The notes: a model not told the origin generated them from the letters alone. Positions 36,701 through 48,330 are shown, counted from the first letter of the stretch. The stretch is DNA of 64,000 nucleotides from Monocercomonoides exilis (GCA_001643675.2 LSRY02000026.1:1255189-1319188), one strand, 5' to 3'. Numbers and translations: made by a program.

Positions 36701-38266
36701 GCAGACACTCCTCATGTGCTCTCTTCCTCTCTCCAATGTTCCCACTGCGATGACTGTCTCCTCCTTTCCACGTGGAGTGAGGTGGGACGGAGATGGATGC
36801 AGCGGGCAGATCACACTTATCGACAATCTGACGTCACATGATGGCACTCAGAGGAGGGAAGCCAATCAGAGTCAGAATAGCAGCAACAACGGAACAGGGA
36901 ATGAGAGGCAACACTCTCGTTCGAACTCAACCGAAACTTCATTTTCAATAATGAAGAAGCGAAGTGGGCTGGGCGCAGATGCGATGGAGAGAGACATGTT
37001 GTGTGCCAATCTGAGAGCTCTTTTCAGTGCGCCTGTGGTTGATCCATCAGTTTACACTGTTGTGGAAGAGCTTCCTCCATTCGAGCTGAACCAGCTGCTT
37101 CTGCACCTGTGCCTGTTCGACCCGCCCATTATCACGCGCGCTTTTCTGCCAGAAGACTCGCTTCTTGTGGTGATCGAGTGTGTGGGATTAGACGAAAACT
37201 GCCTTTCCAGTGTTGGCAATGTGCCCAGCAGTGACTGCTTCCACTGGCTGCATCGCTTTGGTACTGTTCCTTCCTTTTGCAAGTGGGATGAGCAGTACAC
37301 AGACAACATAAGCAAAATATACATCCTTCAGACGGCTGTGTCTGCTGCTCCGCCTGCACAGTTCTTTGTGAATGATACTTCCACTTTCTCATCATCTTCC
37401 TCCACCACCTCATCCTCCTCCTCTTCTTCGACAGGCGCGGCTCCTTCTCGTTCAAGTTCCACATCAAAATTAACCAACGCTCCATCTGACAATACACCAC
37501 CTCTTCTTTTCTCTTCCTCCACTTTGAAAGTGCAATTAGAAAGAGCAACGACTTTTGTGATGCATCCGAACACATCCACAAAGCCTCCCTCTTCTTCAAG
37601 TGAAGAAAACTACACTTCTGATCTCTCCTCCGCCCACTTCCAACAACCGCACAGCTTTCACCTTATTCCTCTTCCTCATTTGCTAAGCATTCTGCATTCA
37701 ACTCATCTCATCTCACTTATCTCCTCACTCTTCATCCTCCTCTTGTCGACTTTGGGCGCCCGTTTGTAATTGAGCAGCTCACCTCGTACGCCACGCCCAG
37801 GCAGCAAGTGACTGTAAAGGCGTCTTTTGAGCGATGTGGGCAGTCGATGGAAACGCGCATCACAGCCGTGCACAGACGGGGCCACGTGTTCAGCATGGCA
37901 AGGAGATGTGTGCTCAGAATGGCAAGTGCTGCTTCATCAGACGGAAAAGTCGCATCGGTGGGGATGTCAGCAGCAGCTGTGGTGAGCTTCGTGCAGGCGC
38001 TGAGTGAGATTTTGGAAGGTGTAGCTGTTGGTGGGATGAATGTGGCACATGGATCAGAACCGAAGGCGTGCTCTTCTGCTTCTCAACTAATCTCAAAGGC
38101 AGCTTTCAACAGAGATGAAAATGAGGATGGAGATACATTGTTGGGAGACAAAGTGCCTTCAGATGATGGGAGATTGTCTGTTCCTGCAAGAGCGCGCTCA
38201 TCTTTATCTCCTCCTCCACCTCCTCAGCTTCCTTCCCTCAGCTCTTCCGTCAACCAGCTGGCTTAG
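33770..38266 (+). pseudogene. Ser-rich cargo gene, copy 2
   Basis: Counterpart of 24871-29369, offset by 8898-8899 bp. It differs by scattered substitutions, single-base slips and two divergent patches. The first frame begins further upstream (from about 33626) and ends near 35113 because one A is missing near 35085. 35203-35802 keeps the frame across the place where copy 1 slips, but has a TAA at 35800-35802 where copy 1 has a Pro codon. The in-frame TGA (36241-36243) is shared. At 36720 a base is lost, and around 37500-37625 the sequence diverges strongly and shifts frame. The terminal part (37808-38266) is identical to copy 1. Function unknown. Neither copy has a fully open gene, but each is open where the other is broken. 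Confidence 0.5.
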
Positions 38267-38546
38267 CAGCATCTTAACCCCTCAAATCTTTCAGTCACAA
38301 ACCCAGTTTCATGCTCCAACGAAAAGTTGTTTTAATGAAATGTATTTATCATATTTATCTGTGAAAGTTTTTTATAGAAAAATGCAGAAAACCTGAACAC
38401 TTCTTCAAGTTGAAATATCGAAATAATCGATTGAAATTTTCTTTCAAAAAAAGTTATGATATTTCTATTATGGAAACGAATAAAAGAGCCTTAATCGAAT
38501 CATCGTTGATATTCCCCCTTTGCTTTGTTTTTGTGATGATGAAAAA

Positions 38547-38918
38547 ATGGATGAATATTTAGAAAAGGAAGATTGTGGAGAAGATTCAAGCCAAAAGGAT
38601 GTCGAAGGAGAGGATGATTCAATGACGCTTGATAACAATGACATTGAAATCAATGCAGTCGACAGGGAAGAGAAGTTGCTTGAATTGTTGGATGCAATGG
38701 AATCGAAGAAGCTTAGGCCTACAGGTTTATTCAAGAACGGATTAGTTACGAAAAGCAGCTTTTATCGTGCTGCAAAGGCAAGGAAGGAAGGAAGGGACAT
38801 TTGCAGAATAGGAAGACCCCCAATTCTAAGCAAGCGAAGTTAAACTACATTCTTCACAAAAATTAAAGATAAAATACAACTTGGTGCCTTTCCGTGTGCA
38901 AGACAAGTGAGAGACATA
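38547..38918 (+). CDS. DDE_1 transposase copy 2, exon 1 (DNA-binding part)
   Basis: Starts at ATG 38547 (MDEYLEKEDCGEDSSQKD, acidic) and enters a helix-turn-helix-like segment (LLELLDAMESKKLRPTGLFK, then TKSSFYRAAKARKEG, then IGRPPILSKRS), as in CENP-B/pogo proteins. An in-frame TAA at 38841-38843 interrupts it; the aligned codon in copy 1 is AAA. The frame continues KIKDKIQLGAFPCARQVRDI to a probable GTTGGA donor at 38919. The intron 38919-38988 ends in TTTATTAG. Exons 1 and 2 join in frame. The TAA is the only lesion I found in this copy. Confidence 0.65.
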
Positions 38919-38988
38919 GTTGGATTTTTCTTTCTTTCTTTCTTTTTTTAAAGTTTTGTGTTTATATCTTTTTGCATGTTTTTATTAG

Positions 38989-40035
38989 GCAATAGAAGTC
39001 ATATCCGAAGATCAACACAAGCCAACTCAGAGCACTCATGTGTGCCGCACTTGGCCATATTCTTTTATCAAGTCGAACGAGGACCTTTTCTTTGTACATC
39101 CCATTCATTTGCCAGCAGCGAGAGCTGCTCATTCTACAAAGGAATGCCTTTTTCCTTGGTTTGAAAAAGTTAAACATTTATTTGATGAGCATCGGTATAA
39201 ATCGCAATCAATTTTTAATCTGGACGAAGTGTTTATCACGACACCTGAAGTCAAACCCAGCCTTGTTGTTACTTCAAATAAAAAAGATGCATGCATGACG
39301 CCAGAGCCATCTCTCCCAGCAGGTGTCTCAGGGCTCTTCATGGTTTCAGCAGATGGAGTGAGTTATCCAGCCATTTTCAAAATCAGAGCAAAAAAACTAC
39401 CAAAGGAATACTCAGACGCTACTGAACACTCATTACGGTTTACGGTTGATAACACTCCCTCAATGACTACAGAAAGCTTCCGGTTCTTTTTCGAAAAAGC
39501 GATTGTTCTGTTTATGATCCAAAGAAGGAAATTCGTCAAATCCAAAGAAGAGCATTGTTCACTATTCATGGATTCACTTGCTGCTCATTTGTCAAGGAAT
39601 ATCATACAATGTGCGAAGGATAACAGAATTGATCTATGCTTTCCTTCTTCACATACTTCTCATTTGGTTCAACCTTTGGATCTCTACGTTAATACCAATT
39701 TTAAAAATTCTCTAAGAATAACTGATTACGAAACTCATGAATCCAATGCGAGTAGTGCAAGGAGAAACTTTGTTTTAAAATTGAGAACTGCATTGCATGC
39801 TGCATTTAGTCCCTCTACAATCACAGCTTCATTCAGAGATGCAGGCATCTGGCCTTTCAACCCTGATGTTGTGCTATCTAAACTTCCAGAGAAAAAGCCA
39901 GAGTGGGCAAAAGTATCTTCAAAAATCATGGATCCTCAATTACCTTATTTCAATGGAAGAATTTTTTTATCAACAGACCCAATGGCCCCTTATGATGACG
40001 GAGTTCATCCATATTTTTTTAATTTTCATGTTTAA
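38989..40035 (+). CDS. DDE_1 transposase copy 2, exon 2 (catalytic part)
   Basis: Continuous 349-codon frame from AIEVISEDQHKPTQS to FNFHV and TAA 40035. It shows the DDE_1 (pogo/Tigger/jerky) landmarks: first acid in FNLDEVFITTP, second in FMDSLAAHLS, and the third block FPSSHTSHLVQPLDLYVN with acid after QPL. A terminal FRDAGIWPFNPDVV motif is typical of this family. The enzyme would excise and reinsert the surrounding element at TA sites. All three acids are present, so only the exon-1 TAA argues against activity. It lies just inside the right terminal repeat. Confidence 0.9.
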   Translation, partial: AIEVISEDQHKPTQSTHVCRTWPYSFIKSNEDLFFVHPIHLPAARAAHSTKECLFPWFEKVKHLFDEHRYKSQSIFNLDEVFITTPEVKPSLVVTSNKKDACMTPEPSLPAGVSGLFMVSADGVSYPAIFKIRAKKLPKEYSDATEHSLRFTVDNTPSMTTESFRFFFEKAIVLFMIQRRKFVKSKEEHCSLFMDSLAAHLSRNIIQCAKDNRIDLCFPSSHTSHLVQPLDLYVNTNFKNSLRITDYETHESNASSARRNFVLKLRTALHAAFSPSTITASFRDAGIWPFNPDVVLSKLPEKKPEWAKVSSKIMDPQLPYFNGRIFLSTDPMAPYDDGVHPYFFNFHV

Positions 40036-40319
40036 TATTTTGTTTTAATGTTTTATTTCAATAAAAGAAAAATATATGATAGTTGAATTTTTTTCATTTG
40101 TTTTCAGAACAGATATCGTTCATATTTGAAATAAAATCAATTATTAAAAAACGAAAAAAATGAAGTTCCGGGTTTATGACATGTCCCGGATTTTTTATAC
40201 ACTAGCTTTAGAACTTAAACGAATTTTCCCAGCCGCACCAAACTGATTGAGTCACAGCGTATTATATTTATCTTATAGAATGTTATTCAATCAAATCGGT
40301 ACTTTTTCGCTTTCAAAGT

Positions 40320-40445
40320 TATACCTCTGTGACGTAACAAATCACTTGAAGCCTCGTCCGTCACCAAAAAAAAAAAGTAAATAAATAAATAAAAATAAAA
40401 ATATAAATAAAATAAAATAAAATAAAATAAAAAAAATAAAATATA
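40320..40445 (+). repeat. TATACCTCTGTGAC head with A-rich tail
   Basis: Conserved block TATACCTCTGTGACGTAACA continuing to CTCGTCCGTCACC (40320-40364), followed directly by an A run and (AAAT/AAAAT) units. The same arrangement is seen inverted at 48730-48811, 54900-55095 and, as the mirror copy, 59757-59943. It looks like a short retroposon with an A-rich tail, or one end of a small DNA element. Confidence 0.55.
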
Positions 40446-42768
40446 ACTTTTCAAATAGATTTCATCAATAATATTCACCACAATTTATTCAAATAATACA
40501 TTTTTGAAGTAATTTTATAAAAGAGAAATGTTTAACTTTTATTATGGATATAAAAAAATAATTGTGGGTTTATTCTTCGTTATTTAATCTTTGAAGATAA
40601 ATATCTTTGAAAAAGCATCTTTGGCGTTTCTTCGTGGGTGTGTGTGTGTGTGTTTAGTTAATTGCTTTTTTTAGAAATGAATTTATTTTGAATAAGAGAC
40701 AGACAGCGAGAAATGTTTGAATGAAACGGAAGGAATCATCAAGTGCGATCAGAAGCAGCACAATTTGGGTTGACTTGCAAATGGATAAGTTTTGGAGAAA
40801 TTGTTGAAGCGATTGACGAAGTGCAGAGAGATGGGGGAAGTGAATGTGAATGGGCCGGGTTTCTGGAGAGAAGATTCAAAAGAAGTGGGGGAGGTGGGAA
40901 AGGATGTGGATTGGAAGAGAAAATATGATGAGAGGATGAGAAAAGTGCAAAAGTGTATAATTATTCCTCTTTCAATTAAAAGATATTTTGAACAATAATA
41001 GCATATTATAAATAGCATAAATAATTACACTTTTGGTGGAACAGTTCTTTGATATATCTTCAAAATTTTCATCAACATATATTTTTGATCAATCTTTTTA
41101 TTAAATAATTGAATCTGTCTATTTTTTTTTTTTTTTTTTTTTTTTTGTGCGAATGCGAAAGAACTGAAGGTTGATTGTTGCATTGAACAATGCGCTGCTA
41201 ATGGTATCATGAAATATGTTTGACTTTGTGTTATTTTTTCTCTTTTCTCTTGTTTTTCTTTTTATTTCTAACTTTCTCATTTTGATTAATAACTGATAAT
41301 TCAAAAAGATATTTATGAAATTTATCCATATTGAACTGTTCATTGAATATTTATTTGTGATTGAAAATATTGAAAACTTCAAATAATAAAAAATATTTAA
41401 CAAAAATGGAGAAGCGAATTGTATTATTTGGCTGCAATCAGTCGAATTCATGTATTTTCAAAAAACGGAATGGAAAGTTGTTCAAAACCTGGCTGATCAT
41501 GAAATGGTTTGTATTTTTCTATTGATACTTTTCCAGATCAAAATGAATTTCTATTTAAAAGCAACAAATGAAATACAAAATTTGGTGGTGATTTTTTAAA
41601 CTCATTAACATTCAATGCTCCTACAGAAAATTAGCCAAGTCAATTTTCAATCAATGATTGCCAATTCGCAAACAACAAATATGAAAGTTCATTTTTATGG
41701 GGAGGTGCTGTATTGTTTTTCAGAGATCCATTTTTCTGGATGAACAGAGTAAAATGCATCTCGTTTTGTTTCATCAATGGCAACTACGCTTCTTGTGGAA
41801 AGTGGAATGATGCATTTTTAAATGGAAGTGTCATCCTTCAATCTCCATTTATGAATTGTGTGTCAACAACCACTTCATCAAAAGTCTTGAAAGCCAGAAA
41901 TACGTTCCATGAGTATGTTAACATTCACCAACATCTTATTGTTTTGCTCTTTTGATTTGAAACAAAAAACAACAAAAGCCTATTCTTCATTCTTTTCTTT
42001 CACTTCTTCTTTTTCTTCAATGCTTTTTTCAATTTTTCAACTTTTTCCTGTTCTTTGCCTAATTTATCACTTGTGATTATTTATCATTGCTGTAAAGTTT
42101 CATAGCTACTCATTCTTAAACTCATCCAAACTCTACAACACGTCATTCTGAAGCTGCTTAATCGATCCCATTATTTGTATCGAGCCTTTCTTCATCTTTT
42201 CAACACTCTAAACCAATGACATCCTCTGACTATAAAAAAACAAATTGAATTAATATTTTCCTATTCTCATCTGAGCCATCATTCTCCACCTTCTCATCTT
42301 CATCTCATTTCTCTTCTTCACTATTGAAAATGACAACAAATCTCATCAATAATGATGCGCTTCATGCTCCACTTCAACTGTCCATTAGAACGATTGCGTT
42401 GGACTAGGAAAACATCTTCTTTGATGCCTGTACGATGCACGGATCAAATTTTCAATTGATAAAGAACAGCGACTAATGGAGGCTGCTCATGTGGTTGGCA
42501 AAGCAGGTGAATTCGAAGCTGACGAAAAAGGGCATTTAGAGAGAAGTGATAGAAAAGGAAGAGAAGGAGAGAAGAGAGAAAAGCTCGTTCCGATGAAGGG
42601 AAGACAAAGTTTAGTGCGAAAAATGTTATCATCATTGCAGAATTTTAAAGTTCTTCAAATAACTTTGTTTTTGATGTTTGTTCATAAACAACACTGCATT
42701 TCCCCCTTATTCTTCATCCTCTACCTTCTTCTTCATCAATTTTAAACTCTTTCTCATTATCAGCTTTC

Positions 42769-43008
42769 ATGTCAACTTCTTCACCTTCTTCTTCACCTTC
42801 TTCTTCACCTTCTTCTTCACCTTCTTCTTCACCTTCTTCTTCACCTTCTTCTTCACCTTCTTCTTCACCTTCTTCTTCACCTTCTTCTTCACCTTCTTCT
42901 TCGCTGTCTTCTTCCTCTTCTTCTTCCCCTTCTTCTTCGCTGTCTTCTTCTCATTCTTCCTCTTCTTCTTTTTTCAAAGAAATCAACATTTCAATTCAGA
43001 ATAATTGA
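42769..43008 (+). CDS. Ser/Pro tandem-repeat ORF (SPSS)n
   Basis: 79 codons built mainly from a 12-bp repeat (TCACCTTCTTCT, positions about 42778-42902), giving (Ser-Pro-Ser-Ser)n followed by Ser-rich sequence. A parallel frame gives (FFTF)n, so the frame choice is uncertain. No flanking domain is recognised. It may be an expanded minisatellite. Confidence 0.2.
   Translation: MSTSSPSSSPSSSPSSSPSSSPSSSPSSSPSSSPSSSPSSSPSSSLSSSSSSSPSSSLSSSHSSSSSFFKEINISIQNN
42778..42902. repeat. 12-bp minisatellite TTCACCTTCTTC
   Basis: About ten nearly perfect tandem units. Confidence 0.9.
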
Positions 43009-43093
43009 AGTTCAGTCTCTTTCAGATTATTAATGAAATAGAAGTGAAGCGCAATGAATCAAAAATAGAAGGAACTTCATTTGACGATTTTTT

Positions 43094-43172
43094 AGCAAAA
43101 GAGAAAAAAAGAAAGAGAGAAAGAGAGAAAGAGAGAAAGAGAGAAAGAGAGAAAGAGAGAAAGAGAGAAAGG
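43094..43172. repeat. (GAGAAA)n purine microsatellite
   Basis: Near-perfect GAGAAAGA-type repeat. The Lys/Arg/Glu frame through it is compositional. Confidence 0.9.
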
Positions 43173-44944
43173 GAGAAAGAGGAAAGAGAAAAAAAGAGGA
43201 AAAAAAGAGAATTCAATCATGACAAACTTCATCAATCAAGTTCATTTTGAATCAGGTTATTGCCCATTTTCTTCGTTGACAAATTTCTTGATATATAATC
43301 ATCATAAACGACATCAAGATTGTATTCGTCAATTAACTTTTTTTGGTTCTTTTTAATATTTCTAAAGAAGTTCCACTTCAATCTTCTCCTTTCCCTTTTT
43401 TAATTTATTAAGGATGATCCAAGATAGAGAGAAAGCTGAGTCAGAAGGAGGATTAAAAATCAAACAACAAATCAACATAATTACCGATTGTGTTCGAATC
43501 TTTTCGAAGAAGATGGACGGGAACTATTTGTTCAACGAATATTCAAAATGAAGATAAAAATCAAGAGTTGAATTTAATATTTTCTTTTTTATTTTAAGTC
43601 TGAAAACAAAAACATTTTTAAAATTTTTGAAGCGTTTTTTTTCATTTCATTTAGTGAGAATAATGAATAAAAGTTACATTAACACTAGTGATGTTGCAAA
43701 TAAATTCATTGCTTAAAATATTTTGAAAGTTTCCTTCGTAATTTAGTGATGATTAAATGTTGACATAAAGCTTTTTATCAAAAAAACTTAGAATTCCATG
43801 AAAGCAAATGACAACATCACTGAATCCTTTTTCTCATCCTTTCATGCTTTTTCATTTTCAATGCTTGTCGAATCTTTTATTCCATTTCATCATCATCTTC
43901 TTCTTTTAATTGCCCAAGAATATAAGTTAAAAAATCCAAGCTATTCAATTCCACCATTGAATCCAATATTTGTCTCTTCATCACCTCCAGAACAACATTA
44001 AAAGGACCTCTGTTCAACAAAGCATCAATTATCACAGCTGTGTCAAATGCTGTTTCTGATCAAAAGATTTAAACATCATTTGTATATTTCTCCGTTATTT
44101 TCCTTTGATGATTGCAATAACTTAACAATGACGCCAATAAGCTCAGCAGATTCTTCAGTCCAAGATTTACAATTGTGAAAATAAATTTCCAACATTTTGA
44201 TCCATCTATTAAAAATAAGATCATCTTCAATTTCTTTTTCTTCTTTTTCGTCTTTCATCTTCCAGTCCGCACAATTTGACAGCTTTTCAAGTTATTATAT
44301 TGCTTCTCACAAAATGCAGCTTATTCAAGATCAAATCTTCTCAGTTTCTTTCATCGCGAAGTCAAATTATCAGATATTCCTAAGCAAACTGACAAGCAAG
44401 CTTTATTGTGTTCTGTTGCTCTTGATGACATTCGATGATCTCCTTGATTTTATTAAAATTTAGTTCTTAGACAGTTTTTTTTTTGAAAAAAGAGTGCGAA
44501 AAATATCAATAACATTCAAAAACGAAATAACAAAGTTCATACGCAATGTCCAATGTAACTCAAAGGCAAGAAATCAATTACTACTTCTTTTTGAAATAGC
44601 TCGTTTTTCTTTTTGCTATAAGTGAATTTTGAAAGATGAAAAAGACAAACATTATGTTGATCCTCCTCCATTTCATCATGTAACTGAAAATGCATTCGAA
44701 AAGATTTGGAATAAGCATTTTTTTGTCTTTTCATCGTTTAATAATATGTAGCTGATATTCATTCACAAATGAAACTCTTCTTTTTTTTGAAGAACTGTAA
44801 AAAAATCTGAAAAGATCGGATTCAATGAAAAAGAGTTAAGTATTTTTCTGAATATTATGTATTTTTCACAATATGACGAATAATAAAAGAGAAACAAATG
44901 CGATATTGATGCGAATAAATAAATCTTCAAGAAAAAATCAAAGT

Positions 44945-47501
44945 TTACAGAAGCAACAAAGAGTTTAACGTTTCAATCGAAAGAGAATGCCTTCGGTCTC
45001 CGACTATTCGTTTCAAACGAGAAAAAAGTCTTTCGCACGACACCTCACTGCAAGGTGCTGTGACTAGGCAATAACAAATGTTCGCTTAGATTGTGTGGAT
45101 TCTTCCCAAGGCTGCAATGTGGCTGTTAAAAACAGCTGATCCTTCAGCTGTGGAGTAATCTGAAAGGGCTGCGGTATACTGTTTGAATAACGAAAGACAT
45201 CCAATTTTAATATCCTTATTGCATATTGTTAATGTTTTCTCAACGAAAACTGAGAATGATCCAAAAATTCTTCCATAGCAATTTGAAAAAAGAATTTCTT
45301 CAATTTTGGTTATGATATTGCCAATCTCTTCTTTGGTGTTATCCATTGGATAATTCAATTTATCATTTGCACCCAAAAGAATAACCTCCTCCGATTCATT
45401 GTCTTGTTCATGATAGGATTGTTCCTCTTGTTCGAAAGAAGCTTCTTTTGAAGAAGTTCCTTCTGTATTTTTGAAGGTAATTGAACAATTTGTGGATCTT
45501 GTTTGATAATGAAAACGTTCAATGCTTTCTTCATTTCCACAAAAATCTTCCTCCAAAAATAAATCATCCTGTTCATCGAAGTTATAAAAATCATAACAAT
45601 CTTCTTCGTTCTCTACACTTTCTTCATCATTTTCTTCATCGCTATATTCATTACTTCGATCGCTTAATAATGTCGCTTCCAAGTCTTTCAGAATTTGTTG
45701 TTATTCATCCATCTGTGAATCAAAAGCATCGGATGATATCCATTCTGATCTCATTGAGTTAATCGAAGAAGGAGAAGATGAAGAAGAAGAAGAAGAGGAA
45801 GAGGAAGAGGAAGAGGAAGAGGAAGAGGAAGAGGAAGAGGAAGAGGAAGAGGAAGATGAAGAAGCTGCACTCGCTGATGATTGAAGTTGATTTTCTTTCG
45901 ATAAATTAACATCAGAAAATGCGTGACGAAAATTGCTCAAAGAAAGCGGAGATGATACCGTGTGAAATTCTTTGGAATTTTCATTGTCTTGTTGATGATC
46001 GATAGAAGATAAACACAAGCCAGTTGATGAAGCTGAAAGATTAAGAAAGTTGATTATTCAATAATTGTTTTGTGTGATAAGAAAATATTTAATATATATG
46101 AAAAATGACAGACAATTTTTTGATTGACACAGTTTTTCAAAATATGCATCACCAAATTTGCCTAATCTGAGCTTTGTTCCTCCTTCTGGCGTAGGAGCAT
46201 AAGATAAGGCAATCAAATCTCCTCTTTCTCCTACCAATAAATAATTAAACAAAGTTATCCAAATATGAATTATTGCTCCAACCCATTCACTCGTTTGAAA
46301 GTGTTTATTTTTCAATAACAACTGAAAACAGGACATAGCTTCCAATAGTTTAGGAAAAACTGAACAAAGTTTGAGATTGTTGCTTTCAAAAGCAAAATGA
46401 AGCTTTTGAAGAGGATAAAGCAAAATTTCAGTTTTAATGGTATTTAAAACCGAAATATGATCCAATAAATCGTTTTTGACAATTATGTAGCGTTTTTTCC
46501 GAATGAAAGTGCAAATTTCACTTATGCAAAACCATCTGGTACAAATAAATGCAGGACAATTCGATTTGAGTAGTTTTTTCATAGCTATCGAATGTGAATG
46601 CTTTGAAAACTCTGTTAAAACTTCTTTTTCCATCTTAAGAAATGAATTTTCTTTAAAAGAATGGGTAATAACCAAATTAATGAGATGATTGCAGCAATAA
46701 ACGTGGAAAGGCCTAATTGAAATTGATGATAACGAACATTCGTCATCCTTTTCTTTTGATAATTGTTGCAACGCCATTTTTTGTGGTAGTAATCCATCAC
46801 TGCACAATGATCTAACTTCAGCTCCGTAACTCATCACTTCCTTGATGCATGTTTTCGTTATATTTTTGTAATCTTCACAACTGAAGCAGGGATTTGTTAA
46901 TTTCCAAAACAATAGAATTTTAAGAGTGAATTACCAATGTGACAATTGCGCATTTTTTACCAGCTATTAATCCTCCATCTATCATAAGACCTACACATTG
47001 ATCTTTAATTGCATTTCCTCTCTCCTGAATGGTTTTCGATTTTCTTTCTTTAATCAAATTTGTAATTTTCGTGGGAGTCAGATAAGGAAATATTGAAGAA
47101 CTTGGAGTGTCTGTATGATGTTGTGAGTATTGAATTAAGGTTTTTACAAAAGAATTAAATTCCTTTGATCCTGCAGAAAGAAAAGACAGGTTGCATCGAG
47201 AAATAAGATTTAAAAACAGATCGCATAAAATGTTTGGTCTTTGATTATATTTGTTCTCCGAAGGAAGCACTTCCTTTGCAGTTTTATCTTTTGTTGTTTT
47301 TTTTGTCCAAAACCATTTGTCCAGCATTGCATTTAGTAACGAGCACTTGTGTGATTTGATTGATATCGAATTTTCCCTTCCTGAGCAGCCGCAAGCCACT
47401 TCGTTCTTTTCACACATACACATAAACATACGATGCCCATCTATTTTTGTTATTCCATCAGGCTTCACACGATAGTAACAAATCCAAATGTCATTGCACA
47501 A
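44945..47501 (-). pseudogene. hAT-family transposase
   Basis: Three consecutive pieces on the minus strand. 47501-46920 has DLFLNLISRCNLSFLSAGSK and then VGLMIDGGLIAGKKCAIVTL, the first catalytic-Asp region of hAT enzymes. 46912-46058 has VYCCNHLINLVITHSF and FICTRWFCIS, the CxxH and TRW blocks. The last piece starts near 46032 after acceptor TTTCAG and has a poly-Ser run and acidic linkers. It ends in the diagnostic dimerisation motif SEVSCERLFSRLKR, then RHSLSIETLNSLL and TAA 44945-44947. Two TAA codons (45701-45703 and 45086-45088) interrupt the last piece without changing frame; the first sits before a Gln pair. A GTAATT..CTTCAG intron between the first two pieces is plausible but its phase does not fit. 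Terminal repeats were not identified. Confidence 0.85.
45772..45857. repeat. (GAGGAA)n microsatellite encoding poly-Ser in the hAT gene
   Basis: Tandem GAA/GAGGAA on the plus strand; on the minus strand it encodes a run of about 30 Ser within the transposase linker. Confidence 0.9.
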
Positions 47502-47874
47502 AATCTGGAAATGGAGCCTATTTATGAATTCATTCTTTTTAGTCGGATGTTTATAACCTTGAAGGTTTATGGCAAAAAATATTATACATTTATTGATAAA
47601 TGAGAAAAATAAAAATTTTATTCAAAGCAAACAAACATATAACTTTTTCATTGATAATGATTGGTTCGACGTGAACAATGCTGCAATTTGCTTTTTCAAG
47701 TTCTTTCAATTTTCTTTCAAACGATACACGCTGAACGAAAAGTGGAAAATTTGAAAAAATAGATCAAACAAAAACAGAAATATTCTAGCAAACAATTGCG
47801 AAATCTTCCAAAGACTTGAAAAGGCAAATTGGAAGAGATTTGACGATTGCATCTGAATTTTCAGCCATTTTAAC

Positions 47875-48162
47875 TTTTGTCAGTGACGGTCAATGACTGT
47901 CAATGACAAATTTTGACATAATAATTCCTCAACTGACTTTTTTTGTCTTTCAACAATTTGAATATTGGGAGATTGATCTTCAAAAACGTTAAAAAAATTT
48001 TCCAAAAATTCAAAAAATTGTTAATTTCTAATTTATTTTTGTTGATTGTGTTATGAAAAAATAGAAATATGTAGAAATAATATTTTTTTTGACAAATCGA
48101 TAAAGTCCTGTCAGTCATTTTGTCATTATTTCAAAATTCTCTTGTCACGTCACAGAGGTATA
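47875..48162 (-). mobile_element. Small repeat element X (TATACC-headed)
   Basis: Read on the minus strand it starts TATACCTCTGTGACGTGACA, continues AGAG....TGACAAAATGACTGAC, and ends in a block rich in TGACAGTCA and TGACCGTCACTGAC. It is the inverted partner of element Y at 48331-48615, so the two form a spaced palindrome with a 168-bp centre. Length 288 bp; no coding capacity. Confidence 0.75.
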
Positions 48163-48330
48163 CTTTGATGGATATAATTCAATATGAGTGAATAAATACG
48201 AACAAGTTCTTTTTAACACTTTTTTGATCTGAACAGGTCATTTCGTGCAAATTAATCCAAATCGTTTTTTATTGTTTTCTCGTATATTGATATCGTAAGT
48301 TCTTTTCACGATAATTCAATTTTTCTATCC

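Larger units (their letters stand above)
33193..40202 (+). mobile_element. Pogo/Tigger-like transposon with cargo, copy 2
   Basis: Core ends as in copy 1: GCGTGTCAAATACCCGGGAA at 33193 and its degenerate inverse ending TTTTTTATACAC at 40202, both flanked by TA. Outside the core the inverted repeat continues (TTCGTTTAAGTTC at 33178-33190 against GAACTTAAACGAA at 40208-40220), so the full terminal repeat may be about 20 bp longer on each side. Contents in order: AT-rich leader, GC-rich cargo block, and a nearly complete DDE_1 transposase. At 7.0 kb it is large for a pogo element, whose usual size is 2-3 kb. Confidence 0.85.
40446..44940. other. AT-rich region with low-complexity open frames
   Basis: No family recognised. 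Besides the repeats listed separately, it holds short frames such as 41713-41955 (+), which follows a TTTTTCAG acceptor-like site and reads WMNRVKCISFCFINGNYASC. It also has Ser-rich or Lys-rich pieces at 42476-42745 and 43798-44001 that look like decayed or composition-driven coding sequence. Long T run at 41124-41145 and (TG)n at 40638-40652. Confidence 0.4.

Noticed and set aside
39040-39177. Start of the pogo transposase at 39040
   Set aside because: That start is not an ATG; the frame continues upstream to an acceptor at 38988 and joins exon 1 in phase.
42778-42902. Short tandem units resembling a repeat array such as CRISPR
   Set aside because: Units are contiguous 12-mers without spacers; it is a minisatellite.
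40320-48162. A 7.8-kb element bounded by TATACCTCTG at 40320 and its inverse at 48162, with the hAT gene inside
   Set aside because: Both ends are better explained as parts of independent short repeats (A-tailed head and element X) with their own partners. No 8-bp duplication was found.
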